The translations under genes were made by a program, and so were the position numbers. The notes below the pieces were generated by a model that did not search any database, was not told where the DNA came from, and was given only the letters and a program-made list of their open reading frames with translations. DNA of 64,000 nucleotides from Casuarius casuarius (lineage: Eukaryota > Chordata > Aves > Casuariiformes > Casuariidae): NCBI GenBank assembly GCA_003342895.1, contig PTFA01000024.1:1692932-1756931 (forward strand), read 5' to 3'. Shown in pieces: positions 41,801 through 54,400 of this stretch; position 1 is the first letter of the stretch; each line of letters starts with the position of its first letter.

Positions 41801-44800
41801 CTGTCATAGTCATTATTGAACATATATATATGCTGAAGTGACATTAATGCAGAGGAACGGAATCAAATGACAGTATAGAACTTCTGAGAATTTGGACACT
41901 TATTTGTATAAACGTGGGTGTGGTATTCTGTTTTGCTTTAGATATCAGGTTAAAAAATGAATATTGGCCAACCAAATGGGTTTTACTTTGCCAGAGTAGA
42001 ATGCTGCAGTTTCTTCTGAGTGTGACATTAAATATTTGGGTATGAAGTGACCTAAGAAGAGGGGAATAACCATCTGCAATATTAGAATGTGAAGTGCAGT
42101 GGCTGCATCTACCCTAGCATTTTAGTTCATCAGGAGTGCACTTTTTAAGTTGTCCTGGTCGTCTCCACTTACTGTAATTTGGCTTGTTTTGTGAAGCGGT
42201 CTTAGAGCGTGTGACTGGATTACTTTAAGATGGAGCTGAAGTGAAAAATCATACTTCAAGAGCAAGCTTAATGCATTCTAGCTTCTAATGGGCATTCAGT
42301 AGGGAGCAGTACCTAGCAGGGCAGTACCTATCTCAAACACTTTAAAGGGGAAAAGGGGGGCCAGAGAAAGATCACGTAGTTGTCAAGTCCTTAGGCCTAA
42401 CTCTTATGCTGTGAAGATTTGCTCCTGTTCGTACACACTGCTTCCCAATGTAGATATAGATGTTGTCTCCCAAAGTGTCTCACTTGTGCAATTTCATTTA
42501 TTTCTGACAGAGGTATAATGCAAACAAGTACTAGGCTTCTGCTCATCACTCAGCAAAATTGACAGTGTGCCTCTGTTTATCCTGTCAATGGGGGAAGGAT
42601 TTCCAGGGCTTTTACTACATAATCATGCTTCTGTTAATCCTTACATTGGAGTGTCTTGCTCCTGCACTGCTTTCCTGTGAAATCTCAGTATTGCTAACTC
42701 TTGCTGTATTTTGCCCCTATTTTTGTCTCCTTATTACAAGAGTAGGAACGTTAAAAGAGCCAGATTACCTATCTCATTAGAGATAGTAAGATGCTGCTTT
42801 TGAGTCATTTGCCAGTGCCTGTAATCATTGAAACGAGTTACTTTTTTTGGTAATTGTGTTCTGCCTTATTCCTTTGCAGTTTTAACTGCATTTGTAGGTC
42901 TTATACTGCTGCATTGTGACCAACCAGATGACTCGTTTCCTTCCTCAGGTGCTGTATGTCAGGGTAGCTAATATATCAACTTGTAGGGTACTCCAGGCTC
43001 TTGAAATGAAAGCTATGTGTAGATAGTAGATAGCTTTCTGAGTAATAGAATTGACTGGCTTTGGTATTTGAATAGTTCTCTAGTATGGAAAATGCCTACA
43101 AGGTTAATTGTGTATCACTTAAATTCCTCAGTTCTTATTTTTCTTCCTTTACTAGCTTCTGAAAATAGCTTCAGACGTTGAAGTGATTCTCAGAACTTCT
43201 GTTATTCAGGCAATTCACACAGATTCCGACAAAATATGTGAGTAAAGCTGCATGTTAAAAAGATGTTAAAAGATGTTGAAATTTAGTAAATAAATATAAA
43301 ACTTGAAAACTAAACAGAGGGACAGAGAGGGAAATGTCTGTCTATTGTCCATATATCTGCCTGTACACTTAGTAATTTAAGCCTGTTGATTAATGTAAAG
43401 ATCTCAAAGAGGTAAAGATCTCAAAGATGCAAAGTTTCTACACAGATTTTGTGAATTATGGAGGCTTGATAGAGAGGCAGAGGCTACCTTTAATGTCATC
43501 ACCGAGGAAAAGAAGTTATAACTCGGTTATCCATTTTTGCTCCTTATCCATTGGGAGTGACAGCATCTAGCTGGCAAGTCCATGTGTCTGTACTGGCTGC
43601 TTCGTCAGCATATGTTTAAATCGGCCACACTATCCATAGGTGCTACTCAATAGGTAGAAGCTGCCTGAGGAGAATTAAGAAATTAACGTTTGCTGCCCAT
43701 AGAATAGCTTTTTCCTTTAGGTTTGAGTGTTGTCTTTTATCTAAAACCTTGTACAGTACTGACATTTTAAATTTTAAATGTACCTGACCAAGTTATGTCT
43801 TGGAAGATTTGTAACACAGTGATGGCCTGGATGCAGAGCCTCTCAAACTCTGAAATTTTAGCCATAGGATGTCAATCAGTAACAGCAAGTTCATCCCTGA
43901 ATGCCATTCTATAAGCAGGTTTTAGTGCATTTGCACCTTTCCTAAGAATCTGGTTTTGAATACTGTCAGCACTTTGAACTAGGCAAATTTAGTATAGTAC
44001 TTACTAGAACTTAGTATCAGTGGCAGTACAGTGTATGCCATTAGAAAATTTCTGGAAGCAAGTTCAGAATTTATAGGGATCTGAGACAATTATCTCCTTT
44101 TTTTGCTAGCAGTTTATGCTGAATAACATCTTAAGTGTGCTATGTAAAATTGTACCTATAAATGGGTGTGGTTTCCACTGCTGTTCCTCTTTATTGAATA
44201 TCTCATCCTGCTGTTTCTATCCTTGCCTGCTTGTAAAGCAAAGCTGTCTGAGCTTTTAGGTGTAGTAAATTGTACAGGTGTTCAATTCCAGTACAGCTAT
44301 GGTTAAAGAAGTTGCAGCAGAGCAAAATCATCCTTTCTGATCCTTAATCTTCACACTCTGTGGTGACTTTTATCGTGTTGGTAGAGTTACAGTTAGCTCC
44401 CTTGCTACTTTTTTGGTGTATTCTTATATTAAATGAGAGGCTTGGGCTTCATTTTATGAAAAGATGGTGGAAATATTTTCATTTGCAGAAACAAGAATAA
44501 GTATATCTTTAAAACCTTTCAGTTGTCCAGAAGAGGGAGTTTAATGGAAAATGAAAACATTCTTATATTTATGGTTTTGTAGTGTACAGTTTTTAGAATG
44601 AAAGAAGTACTGTGAACTTAACTCACTTCTGAATAAGCTCTTAAGTTATTAAAATTATAGTAAAAACATTAAAAATCTTCTGTAGTATACCCTAAAGTGG
44701 CTAGATGAATTGCTCTTTGTTTGCAAATGAAAATAGGTTAAGTGAATTTAGTTGAAAAGTTTACTTTTCATAATGTTTCATTTTATGTGCTGCATGTTTG

Positions 44801-46817
44801 TTTTAGAAACTTTGTAGATGAAGGTTTGCTTTGCTGTAATAGAAAGTATATTGGCCTACCTGGAAAAAAGTCAGTGTTATAAAATATTTGTATCTGGGCT
44901 GTATTTAACTTAGTATACTGCCCTTATTTCATCCTGAGCAAAAACAAACCAAAAAAAGTAATTAGTTGTTATGTTGCATGAAAGAGGAGAGGGGAAGGAG
45001 AAGCTAGGTAAGATATGTTTCCAAAACCTGTTGCTGCAGCTTGTTTTCCCAGAAACCGTCAGAATCTTCTCATGCTTAACTTTTTGTATTATAGCTGACA
45101 ATATGTAATTTAGCTATCTGGTGGGGGGGGGGGGTTTTTGCAAACTTGCATCTCTAAAATTACTATTTAGTATATATCCTGAAAAGAAAAGCCAGAACTA
45201 GTTTTGAATAGTGAAGAAAATTACTGATAAGGTGAACATACTTCTTCTATTAAATGAGATTATTCAGTGTTGTCATGACTTTGGAAACAGTGCACAGGGC
45301 AACATTACTCTTCTTAATAAGAATCTGAGACAAAGCAGTGTATAGTCATGTTTGGATTCAGTGATAAATCTTTTAAATATTAAATTAGGCAGGATTTTGC
45401 TTACTAAAGAGAAGAAATTTTGAGTTACAAGCTTGTTAGTCACTTAACCTTTCTGAAATTTTTTTTTGCAAAATGTTTCAGTCTGAGTCATGTTATTCAC
45501 TAGCATACAAATGTCTTGGTTCTATTTATTTTACTTCAAACTAAGCTGATACAAGTCAAGCTTAAATTTTAGTGATACACCACACATGCAGTATGTCCTG
45601 ATGATTTTGATGTGCTATGTTGACTGTGTATGTTCAAAACATAGCTTTCAAAAGGACAGTAAAAAATTCTCTTCTTTCAGTCTTTCTGTTTGGAGTTTTT
45701 GTTTTGTTTCTGATAGTTTAAATCCAATTCCTATTTTTTTCTTTTTGTATTGCTTTCATGCACCTATCATAGCTGTATAGATCAACATGATTTGTCGTGA
45801 ATTTACTCATCTGTGTTTTCTCTGTAAGAGAAATACAATTGAATTTTTATTTAAAGCTCTTAGAAACTTAAATGCATCAGTATCAATCCACAGATGCAAA
45901 AGAAACATATCCTCAAGGAAATCAGTTTTCTTTCTTACTTACAATATATGGGAAAACAGTGACTTTGGACAGAATGTTACTCAGTGTTGCGTGCATGTGT
46001 GTCTCTAATGTTTTATGGGTTTACTGTACCCTTTGTACTTGACCTAGTCTGACCTAGTCAAAGAACAGCATTATGCTTTCAGCCCTTTGTGCTTTAAGTT
46101 GCTGCTACTTGAGCAAATGTGACATGACACAGCTCCTTCCCTCCGTGCAGAAAGGCCAAGTCGATGTCTGAAGAGCCAGATGGCCAGAACTTTGAGCCAG
46201 GAGCGGGTTAAAATGGTGCATAATTAGACAAACCCTAACATGCTGCCGTTCTTTGAAGAGTTAGTGGTGATAACTCTCATTTGATTCCTTCATTTTCTGT
46301 TAGCCTTTGAAACAGGTGTAACTAGATTAATATTACGGACCTTAAATCAGATGGGGGGAGGGGATATGTCAAATTTGATACTCATTTTTGAAACTGTTTA
46401 AGTAAACATAATCTGACTCAGGATTGTCAGCAATGTTAAAATTGCCATTCTCTCTCTTGCTAAAAGTTATTGCAACACTTTGCCCTTTTTATGGATTCTT
46501 AATGTCATTAAAATATTTTCCATGCTTTTAAAGGGAAAAAAGCTGAAGGAAATATTCTGACAAACAGAAGGTAAATGTTAATACAGTTTTGTCTTAGATA
46601 GTTGCTATTACACTGCCTGTCAGCTTACCAGACTCTCCTTTTAGTAACTTGATTTGTTGTTTGCAAATGTAAAAACAACTTTATTTTAAATAATATTTTC
46701 CAGAAGGTGGTATTCTTACAGTTTTTTTTTCCTGTTACAGTGCTTGTGCCCAGGAAAGATCTGCTACAAGACAACACTCCTTACTTTGATAAACCAACAA
46801 AAAAGCATCAATCCTGA
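35811..46817 (+). CDS. LYRM7: LYRM7 (MZM1-like), complex III assembly factor (spliced, 5 exons)
   Basis: The gene encodes a mitochondrial matrix LYR-motif protein that binds and stabilises the Rieske Fe-S subunit (UQCRFS1) before its insertion into complex III. The coding segments are 35811-35828, 38997-39069, 40498-40568, 43156-43237 and 46741-46817. They join without a frame break into 106 residues; the human protein has 104. The LYR-type tripeptide is Leu14-His15-Arg16, as in human (LHR), inside [16 protein letters not shown]. The conserved downstream Phe is Phe40 in INEEFKNN, and the C-terminal block is VPRKDLL (84-90). Asp25, the site of a human complex III deficiency variant, is kept. 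The N-terminus has no long presequence, as in the family. HINT1 lies divergently upstream. All splice sites are GT-AG. Identity comes from reading the joined exons against the known family. Confidence 0.97.
35840..35849. promoter_or_regulatory. LYRM7: NRF1 palindrome GCGCATGCGC, start of LYRM7 intron 1
   Basis: This is a perfect NRF1 core palindrome, 11 bases after the end of coding exon 1. NRF1 is a known regulator of nuclear genes for mitochondrial respiration, which fits the LYRM7 role. Occupancy is inferred. Confidence 0.6.
36264..36269 (+). terminator. LYRM7: Possible intronic poly(A) signal in LYRM7 intron 1
   Basis: AATAAA directly follows a TGA (36261-36263) that closes the frame read through from LYRM7 exon 1. 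A T-rich then GT-rich stretch lies downstream (36282-36304). It could end a short intronically polyadenylated transcript; use is unproven. Confidence 0.35.
38997..39069 (+). CDS. LYRM7: LYRM7 coding exon 2
   Basis: This exon gives residues 7-30 plus the first base of codon 31. It encodes the LYR-type segment ([12 protein letters not shown]) and Asp25. It has an ACAG acceptor and a GTAAG donor. Confidence 0.97.
39070..40497 (+). other. LYRM7: LYRM7 intron 2 (1,428 bp)
   Basis: Ordinary intron sequence. It contains a small tandem repeat at 40191-40235 and nothing else I recognise. Confidence 0.9.
40191..40235. repeat. 12-bp minisatellite ATCCCTATATTT, about 4 copies
   Basis: Two perfect 12-base units are followed by an 11-base unit lacking the first bases and a final partial unit. 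It lies within LYRM7 intron 2. Confidence 0.9.
40498..40568 (+). CDS. LYRM7: LYRM7 coding exon 3
   Basis: This exon completes codon 31 and runs to residue 54 ([13 protein letters not shown] to EKISE). It carries the conserved Phe40. It has a TTTAG acceptor and a GTACCT donor. Confidence 0.96.
40569..43155 (+). other. LYRM7: LYRM7 intron 3 (2,587 bp)
   Basis: AT-rich intron with GTACCT donor and ACTAG acceptor. No repeat family or coding is recognised. Confidence 0.9.
43156..43237 (+). CDS. LYRM7: LYRM7 coding exon 4
   Basis: This exon gives residues 55-81 plus one base ([18 protein letters not shown] to SDKI). It has an ACTAG acceptor and a GTGAGT donor. It forms the third helical stretch of the small helical LYR fold. 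Confidence 0.97.
43395..43427. repeat. Short tandem duplication in LYRM7 intron 4
   Basis: GTAAAGATCTCAAAGA occurs twice in tandem, the first copy followed by one extra G. It looks like a simple local duplication. Confidence 0.9.
45123..45134. repeat. G12 homopolymer
   Basis: Twelve consecutive G in LYRM7 intron 4, followed by T5. Confidence 0.95.
46741..46817 (+). CDS. LYRM7: LYRM7 coding exon 5 with stop
   Basis: This exon completes codon 82 and ends at TGA (46815-46817). It encodes [12 protein letters not shown] and a basic tail ending in KKHQS, two residues longer than human. The acceptor is TTACAG after a T-rich tract. Confidence 0.97.
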
Positions 46818-47395
46818 GGAAGATATGTCGTTCTCCCCCAAAGGTTAATATCCTGTAATGAGATCGCTGAAAACCAGTAGCAGATACCTGTTTTAAAACT
46901 AAATTTGGAAAATAGTAAATACTGTTAACAGGAAAACAGAGCTTAAAACCAAAGCACCGTTTTTATTGTGCGCTATGATACCATCATGCAGTTCTGAAGG
47001 ATACTTTTCTTGTTTGGGAGGTATTAATATTTCCATAGAAACTCAAGACGCATACTGTTTTCCTAAAAATATACTTCTGAACTGTGTTACTTCAGCCAAA
47101 AATGGATGTTGTTAATTATGACAATCATCAAACAGATTGTTTTGTGGCAATTCAGAGGTTTCACAAAACCTAAATGCAGATCTTAATCCTGACAATATTT
47201 ATTTGTAAGTTTGTCATCAATGATATGCTGCTCTGAAATAATGAGAAACCATCTTGTGATTTACCATTAAATTTATGCTTTGCAGCAAAAGCATGATTTC
47301 TGAAGTTGTCATTAACTGTATGCTAATATACTGTGATGTTTGAAAGGGTTCTTTAAGGTTTATCTGAATAAATTATTCAGATTTTGCAGATGGGA
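46818..47395 (+). other. LYRM7: LYRM7 3' UTR
   Basis: About 580 bases run from the stop to the first canonical poly(A) signal and its likely cleavage site. The distal end is estimated. Longer forms using later signals cannot be excluded. Confidence 0.6.
47367..47372 (+). terminator. LYRM7: LYRM7 poly(A) signal AATAAA
   Basis: AATAAA is followed about 30 bases later by a GT/T-rich element (from about 47401), the usual downstream context. It is the first AATAAA after the LYRM7 stop. Confidence 0.7.
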
Positions 47396-50300
47396 AAGCA
47401 TGTGTAGTGTTTTTCTTCTCCTGATGCACCTTTGAATGAGCAAGAACAGCAGGGTTTGTGTATCTGAATGGCAGTGGAACAAGAGAACTCAGCCATAACC
47501 TAAGCTAAGGATGTTGGTTTAGATCATATGGTTTATGGATTTAAGGTTTTTGGTTTATCTTGTGATTACAGAGTGACTTCCTGAGGCATTTATCAAAGAA
47601 AAGAGGATGGGTGCTTTTGAAACTTATGTAGTCTCAAGTGATCTGACTTGTGTAGAGTGAATTTATGGTGAGTTTATTTACTAAGCCCTTACTGCTTGCA
47701 TTTTCTTTAGTAGAGAATCATTTCTTTCTCACCGAATTACTCATATAAATCTGTTCATTTTAATTTGAATTATAACCAGATATAACTACAGTGAATACAG
47801 AATCTTCTCTGTGCAAAATCAGTAACAGGAACCATACTGGGATCTAAATAGATGTAATACCACACAAAAGTGTGCTACCTCACAGCTCTCTTTCAGATCC
47901 CAGTTATCCCGTTTAATAAGCCTTGAAGGTGCCAGTATTGCATCTGCCTATAGCTTCTGACATGGTTTCACTGACTGGCTAGAAGAGAAGAGTAGTGCCT
48001 GTGTCCAGTTTTTTCTCCCCTCACACCAAGTGGCAATGGGACAAGTAGTCCTTTTCTTAAAATTGTCACCTCTGCCTGCCATTGGCAGGGTAGGCAGCAG
48101 AGAATATACATTGTCCGTAATCCCTCCTTCATCTTACAGTCAGTTCAGATGACCCACTGATATTGCCTCCACTGTGGCTCAAAGGCATCAGGCGAATGGT
48201 TGGGGATAGAACGAAATGAGTGCAGTTCTTACTCGTTTGTTGCAATCTGGTGGCTCCACTAGAAAGCACGTCTTGGTCCATCGTGGATGCACTGTTCTAG
48301 GCCTCTGTGCCTTTTCCTTCCCTGAGGACAGGCTGTATCTTGCTTCTGGTTTCCCATCCCTTTGCAACCTTAACTTTTCTTGCCTTTTCCTTAAGGAGCA
48401 TGAGAAAGGGGAGGCAAGGGAGAGAGAATAGATGGCAGTTGCAGTTGTAAAGAGAAAACAAAACGGAGCATCAGCTCTCGCAAAGTGACTAATTCTGAAG
48501 CAGAAATGATTAAGCTGGGGTTGGGCAGGAATGACACATTATACAACCATTAAAGTATAGATCCCACAGCATGCTAGAATTATGGGGGAATTTGTCTCTC
48601 ACAGATCCATTGCTTTAGGCTATGGGAATAGTGTATTAGTGACTTCATTTTTCAGATTGGTTTCATAGTACTGTTAGTTTTAGTAGGTTTTCACCTTTTC
48701 AGTAGTGATATAAAATAGTATTGTCCATTACCATGCATGCAAAATATGTATTTAAAAACTTAGTGATGTCAACAGTAGATGGCAGTCTTCTGTATGATAT
48801 GAGGAAACTGCGAGTAGAGAAACTATTTTCACATGACTATTATTTTGTTCTTGTTCTGCTGTCATGTGTTTTGGGTTTTCATTTTTAATATGAATTAACA
48901 CATGAATAGGAAGATAGTGCAGAAATGGCAGCCTACAAGCTGAGACTTGGAATTCTACAAGTGTTTTTGTGCTTCATGTTGCTTATGTGTTGAGTATTCT
49001 TGATAAAAATATGGAATGACTCACCTGTATAGCATATACAACTATTGAAAGTGAAGGACATGATCAAAGAAGTTGATAGGGTTTAATGGTCGTAAGAATA
49101 AAATTCTCCTTCCTCTCCTGTGCAATATGTTTATGGTTCTGCTGCATTAACATTCCATGTTCCTGCTGTCCTTGTGCATTCCTGGGCAGCAGACACTAAC
49201 TGAATTTTCAAGTGCTGAGATGAGGAAAATCAAGCTGATACACAAAAGACCACTAATGTCAGAGACTGACAAACCTGTTAGTTGCTCTTGTTTCAGGGTT
49301 ATCTTAAATGAGAGTCTGGGGAGTATCCAGATGTGGGATAGGGAATTGAGCCTAAAAGTATCTGAAAGTTAGTCCCTGTCTAGCCCAGCAGTTGTTTGCT
49401 TTCTGCAAACTGAGCTTTCCAGCCTTGAAAGACTCTCACAAACCTGCTTAATGAGCAGCTGGTAATTAAAGGCTTCTCTGTGCTAGTTGGTGCTAGTGGT
49501 TATTCCTCTTCCTGTGATTCTCTGCTTACCTGTTGGTTCACGTTCCAGTATCTAATCCTCTCCCACAGCTTACATTTCCATTTTCATTTCATTATGACCA
49601 TGAGTCTGTTCTTGATACTGCTGGCTTTGTCCTCATATATACTTGTATTTTTTTTAAAAGAAAGGAAGTTTTGTTGCATTCCTTCCTCAAAGTTTGAAGT
49701 GTTAGCTGAAACTGTCTAATACATTTCACTTAATGACATAGGAGGGGAGAAGATTGATTCTCTTTAGGAGAAACTGGGATTTGACAGGCTCACAATAACA
49801 TGATTCAAACATGTTAAAGTTTTTCAGATTTACTGGAGCTGCAGAGTTTTAGAGCAGATCTATGTGCCTTCCTTCCAGAATATGCATCATCAGCCTTATA
49901 AGGCATAAAGGTAGTATCTCTTTAAATTGTTGTTTAATCTGTAACTAGGTATTATTCAAATAAAAATAACCCCCCTGTAGAAATCTTATGCAGTCAGGCA
50001 GGAAAGCTGCTGTTAAAAAGGGATAGCTCTCTGCTTCATCAGATCTGCTATAGTTCAGCTACTGTAGCAAAGAGGTCAATATGGTCTATTCAACTGGATA
50101 TTTACTGAAGTCCCAGGGGGCCCTCTGTGACCTGTACAGATATACCAGTAGTGCTACTCAGCACTACCTAGGCTAGCTGGTTTAAAGGTTGGTTTCAGTA
50201 GGTCTGCGTAAGGTAGTCACATGCATATGCAATGGTTGGTAGAACAAATGTCACCTCAGTGATTACACTTAATAAAAACATCGAAGCGCTTCAGCTTTTG

Positions 50301-51464
50301 ACATCATTTACCAGAGATGTCTCTGTTGCTAGAGCCTTCTGCTCTGGCATTCTCCTTCAGGAAATCTTGGCTTTGTGTGCACTGTAGCTTTAATGAAAGC
50401 ATTAATTACAGCCCAGCAATATTTCCTGTTTAAATATTGGGGGTTTCTTTTGTTCTGAACACCTTTCCCTCTCCTTTAACATTTTCAAAGTATGAGGTTT
50501 CCTACCTTTTTCTCTGTGAGCACTAACTCAGGGTGGGGATCAAACACAATTTTAGTATGTTTGCTGTAGTCCGATGTTCATAAAGCACCCAAGTGACAGA
50601 TTTAATCTATGAATTGATTTGTTTTGCATGCATAGGATTTGAGTTGGAAGCCTTTATGGTCTTCCAATGAAATAAGGTGGCTTTTCTAATTTAGCAGGGC
50701 CAAGTGAATCCTTTGCCTTGCTCTATTCCCATGCACTTCAGTAAAGGAAACCTTTAGTGGCTATTTTTATAGGCATTGCTATCCTACACCACGATGGGAC
50801 CCCACAAAGAGTTGATCTAGAAGTAGCATTAAGAATTTAATCTGGAAAAGTGGCTCATACCTTCCCTGAGGTGCTGAGTTTTCAGGGGTATTTTTTCAGG
50901 TAGTATGAGATCAACAAACCAGTGACTAAATCTAGTATTATCTTTTATTCCTTTACATTAGAGGTCATACCAGCTGAAGGTGCTGGACTGAATGCTGTGT
51001 AGCTTCATCAGTGCTGTTTGTGTCATGCTGGACCTGTAAATAAAGTAATTTAGCTTCAAGTACTGGCAGTTCTTTACACTTCCTTTACAAAAGGGAAAAA
51101 AATACTGACAATTGAAAACTAAAAATAAAGGCTGACCAACTTACAGGAAGAGCTGAGTCCTAGTACTTCCCTGCCTTAGATAACTTTTTCCAAACTACTT
51201 GCAATGGGAAATGCAGTTTATCCTAAATTTTGGAGTTTACTGGGCTGTGAAATCTTTGATATTTAACTGTATTTGGAATTAAGCACAAATCGCAAAATGA
51301 ATTCAGCATGAAGGCTATTATTTTACAGCTACGAAGGTCTGTTTTGATAACTCTAGTAGAAATTTAGCTGTCTTTGTGAGTATAAGATATGTTGTTTGAA
51401 TGGGGTATGCTAAATCTGTGATGTAGATACCCCGTTCTCTCTAATTCTGGTGTAAGACTTCATC

Positions 51465-51490
51465 AATGAAGCTTTTACGAAAGCTTCATT
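51465..51490. repeat. Perfect 11-bp inverted repeat with 4-base loop
   Basis: AATGAAGCTTT at 51465-51475 is the exact reverse complement of AAAGCTTCATT at 51480-51490, with TACG between. Confidence 0.95.
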
Positions 51491-54400
51491 CACTTTTTTT
51501 AAAGTTTAGCTTTCTGTGCATTTGTTTTTAGAAAGAATAAATCTGGGGAGAGGAAAAGAGAGGAAGGACACATCTTAAAGTACTTTGTTAAATAACAGTA
51601 TAAATAACTTGCTTTTTTTTTTTTATTACCAAATCTTTCCCTTTAGTTAGCATTTTTAATAATCTAGATTGCTTTCTGAAAGAGAATTAAAAGCATCAAC
51701 TTTCTGTATTACACTTTCCTTTTTCTCAGAGACTATGTGCTTCAGCTTTCCATCTCACCTACCTGTAAGGCTATGACTTAAGTCCAGGATTAGTCAGGAT
51801 TAAATAAACAGCCCATGAAACTATGATCTATAGAAGCTGGGAGGGTGGATGGCACCCTGCATGCTAGACCATAAAAGTGGGAGAAGTTCTCCTGTTTCAC
51901 CTGCTACTGCAGTAGTGGCAGCCCTTTCCTCTGAGGTCAGTGGCTTTATGCAAAAGTTGATTCACCTTTGCAGATGAAAGCCATCTCCCTAGCCGAGCAT
52001 GAGTATTTTGTCAGTCTGCTCTCCGTGCAGTAGAACTGTGGCAGTGAAAAAGAGTGGACTGCAACCCGTACAATATTCTGCACCTTTTCCAGGCAGTCTG
52101 TAAAGGAAAAAAATCAAAAGGTCATTGCAGCACTTCCTTCCCATTCTAAGCGTGCATTTAAGAAAAAAACCTTTGTTCCATTTGCTCTCCACCTGCAGAT
52201 GAGACAGCACTGATGTTTCTGTTGAGATCTTTATCTGTCCATTCATACATTTTCTGTTTGGAAAGGCTGCTGTCCTCTACTTCAGACTTCTTCCTGACTG
52301 TTGCAGAGGTACAGCCTGAAGTCAGTTCCTTGTGGGATTTTTGGAGAGTCAGCACAAACTCAGCCCGTGAAGTATGAGTGCTTTTAAGGAGAAGGGACGA
52401 GCTTGCCCTTTCCACATAGCTAGCTGTGTCTAGTTATGTCCCAACACCAAGAGTGTGGCCTTCAGGCTGTAATTCCTTTGGATGTGATTTCAAAGGCTAC
52501 ATGTATTGTAAGCTTTCTCCAGCAGCATGTTGCACTGGAACAGCAGGGAGGCGATCTCCTGTGTAACAGCGTAGTACTTAGAATTCTTACCCAGCTGGAA
52601 GTAGTCCCTGAAGGAGTTTCCCTTTAATGTTAAGAACATGCCAGGTTTTTTTTGTATTTTCAGTATTTAATTATGCATGTGGTTTCCTCAATAAATTTTC
52701 TCCGAACATAGATCTTGATTGCGGAAATTCAAGCAGACAAGTGATCTCGCTGAAACCTGCAGAGTTGTCCAGTACAAGCTGGGGCAGAGGGAGGGAAGAG
52801 GCGGGGGGTTGGCTTCTGTCAAACCAATAAATGAAATGCAAAACAAATGACCCTATATATGAAGATGAGGGCATTAAAATTCATAGATGGAAGAGCAAAG
52901 GAAATAAAAGAACATTAAGGACAGCTTTTGCACTAGTGAATGAAAAATGTTGATATTCCAAATGGTTCTTTAAACAGTTTTCCACTATAAATGTCAGTTT
53001 TTCATTGTTTAATTCTAGTCTGCAGTGCAACTAAAGGTGAAAGGCAGAATGAATGTATGTGGACTGAAGAGGTACAGAAAATAAAATTGAATAGAGAAAT
53101 AATAAAGGCAAAAAATGCATTTGATTTTCATTTGTTTGTTTCAGTGCAGTCATAATTAAGACTGCAACATGACCAGGACAGTAGCTCCTTTGAGCAAAAA
53201 GATTAAGGTTCAGTTATCTGTTTTGTACCAAATTTCCTGTATAGTTTTGCCTAAGTCATTGCTTTATTTCAGTTGCATTCAGTGGGACTTAGATAAATAA
53301 ATACTCAGCTGCAATGACTTAGGGAGACTTCCTTCTGTGTCTTGATTCCTTATGGAGAAAGAAAGAAGAGAATTTCCCCTGTAAGGGAACTGTAAAATTC
53401 TTAGATACTATGATGAGGAGGATCATATAAGAACCTCAGATGTATTCCAGATTATAAGTATATAAGGTGCAATAAAGCATGGCAATTTAATGTGAGACTA
53501 ATACTATACTTGGAAAAAAAAACAAAAGGAGGAAGAAGACTCCAGGAATAGTGAGGTTCATTTTGCAGAGTTTCTAATGTGTGTTTAGAGAAGAGAAGCC
53601 CTGGAGAAAAGCTTCAGGCAGGCAGGTCTGTGCTCCTCACTGCAGTTTTGCTTTAGCTACTGCGTTAAAAAAGACAAAATTTAGGGGATTGATGATTCTA
53701 AGGACATTCACAATTTTTTAACCATTTTTCACTGAATATTTGAAACTGTAAGCATTTAAAACAGAGGAGGAGAATGAAAATGCTGGCGCACACACTCCAT
53801 CATTTTAGGGCAGAGGACCCCAAATATGCAAGAAAAAAAGCCATTTAAAAAAACAGAACAAAGTACACGATACCTCGTTTCTGTGGTCAAGAGATCCAGT
53901 AAAGCTTACTGCAAATTTCATCATCTTGTTTTTGTACAGTTCCATTTATTTAAAACTGAGTTTTCTAACAGATGAAGTAGTTACCTAAGTCAGTTGTTCA
54001 AATATACAGTAACTCAAATCATCACAGAAACTAATTCAGTTGACCTCTCAATGATTTGTCCTAAGTGCAACTTCCTCTACTCCATGTCAAAGAAAGAAAA
54101 TAGATAGGGAAAACTGAAATTGCACAGAAGAGAAAAAGCATGAGAGCATCTGAACTGAACTACTTGTAATATCTGGCGTGGTTCTGAAATTAAAATCCTG
54201 TTGAAGCCTAGAAAAACAACTAGAAAAACTTCCTTTGTGGAAGTAATGTGACTCTCCAAGTTTTAGTAAGAAGAAAGGAATCAAGAAGAATTTTGTTATT
54301 TTGTGAATTACTTAGAGGACTAGTTTGTATTTGAAAAATGATAAAGGTTGCTGAACAGAGATGCGAAAAGTTACCATAAATGTTTATTAAAGCAGATCAA

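Larger units (their letters stand above)
43238..46740 (+). other. LYRM7: LYRM7 intron 4 (3,503 bp)
   Basis: AT-rich intron. It contains a 16-base direct tandem duplication at 43395-43427 and a G12 tract at 45123-45134. No coding is recognised. Confidence 0.9.
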
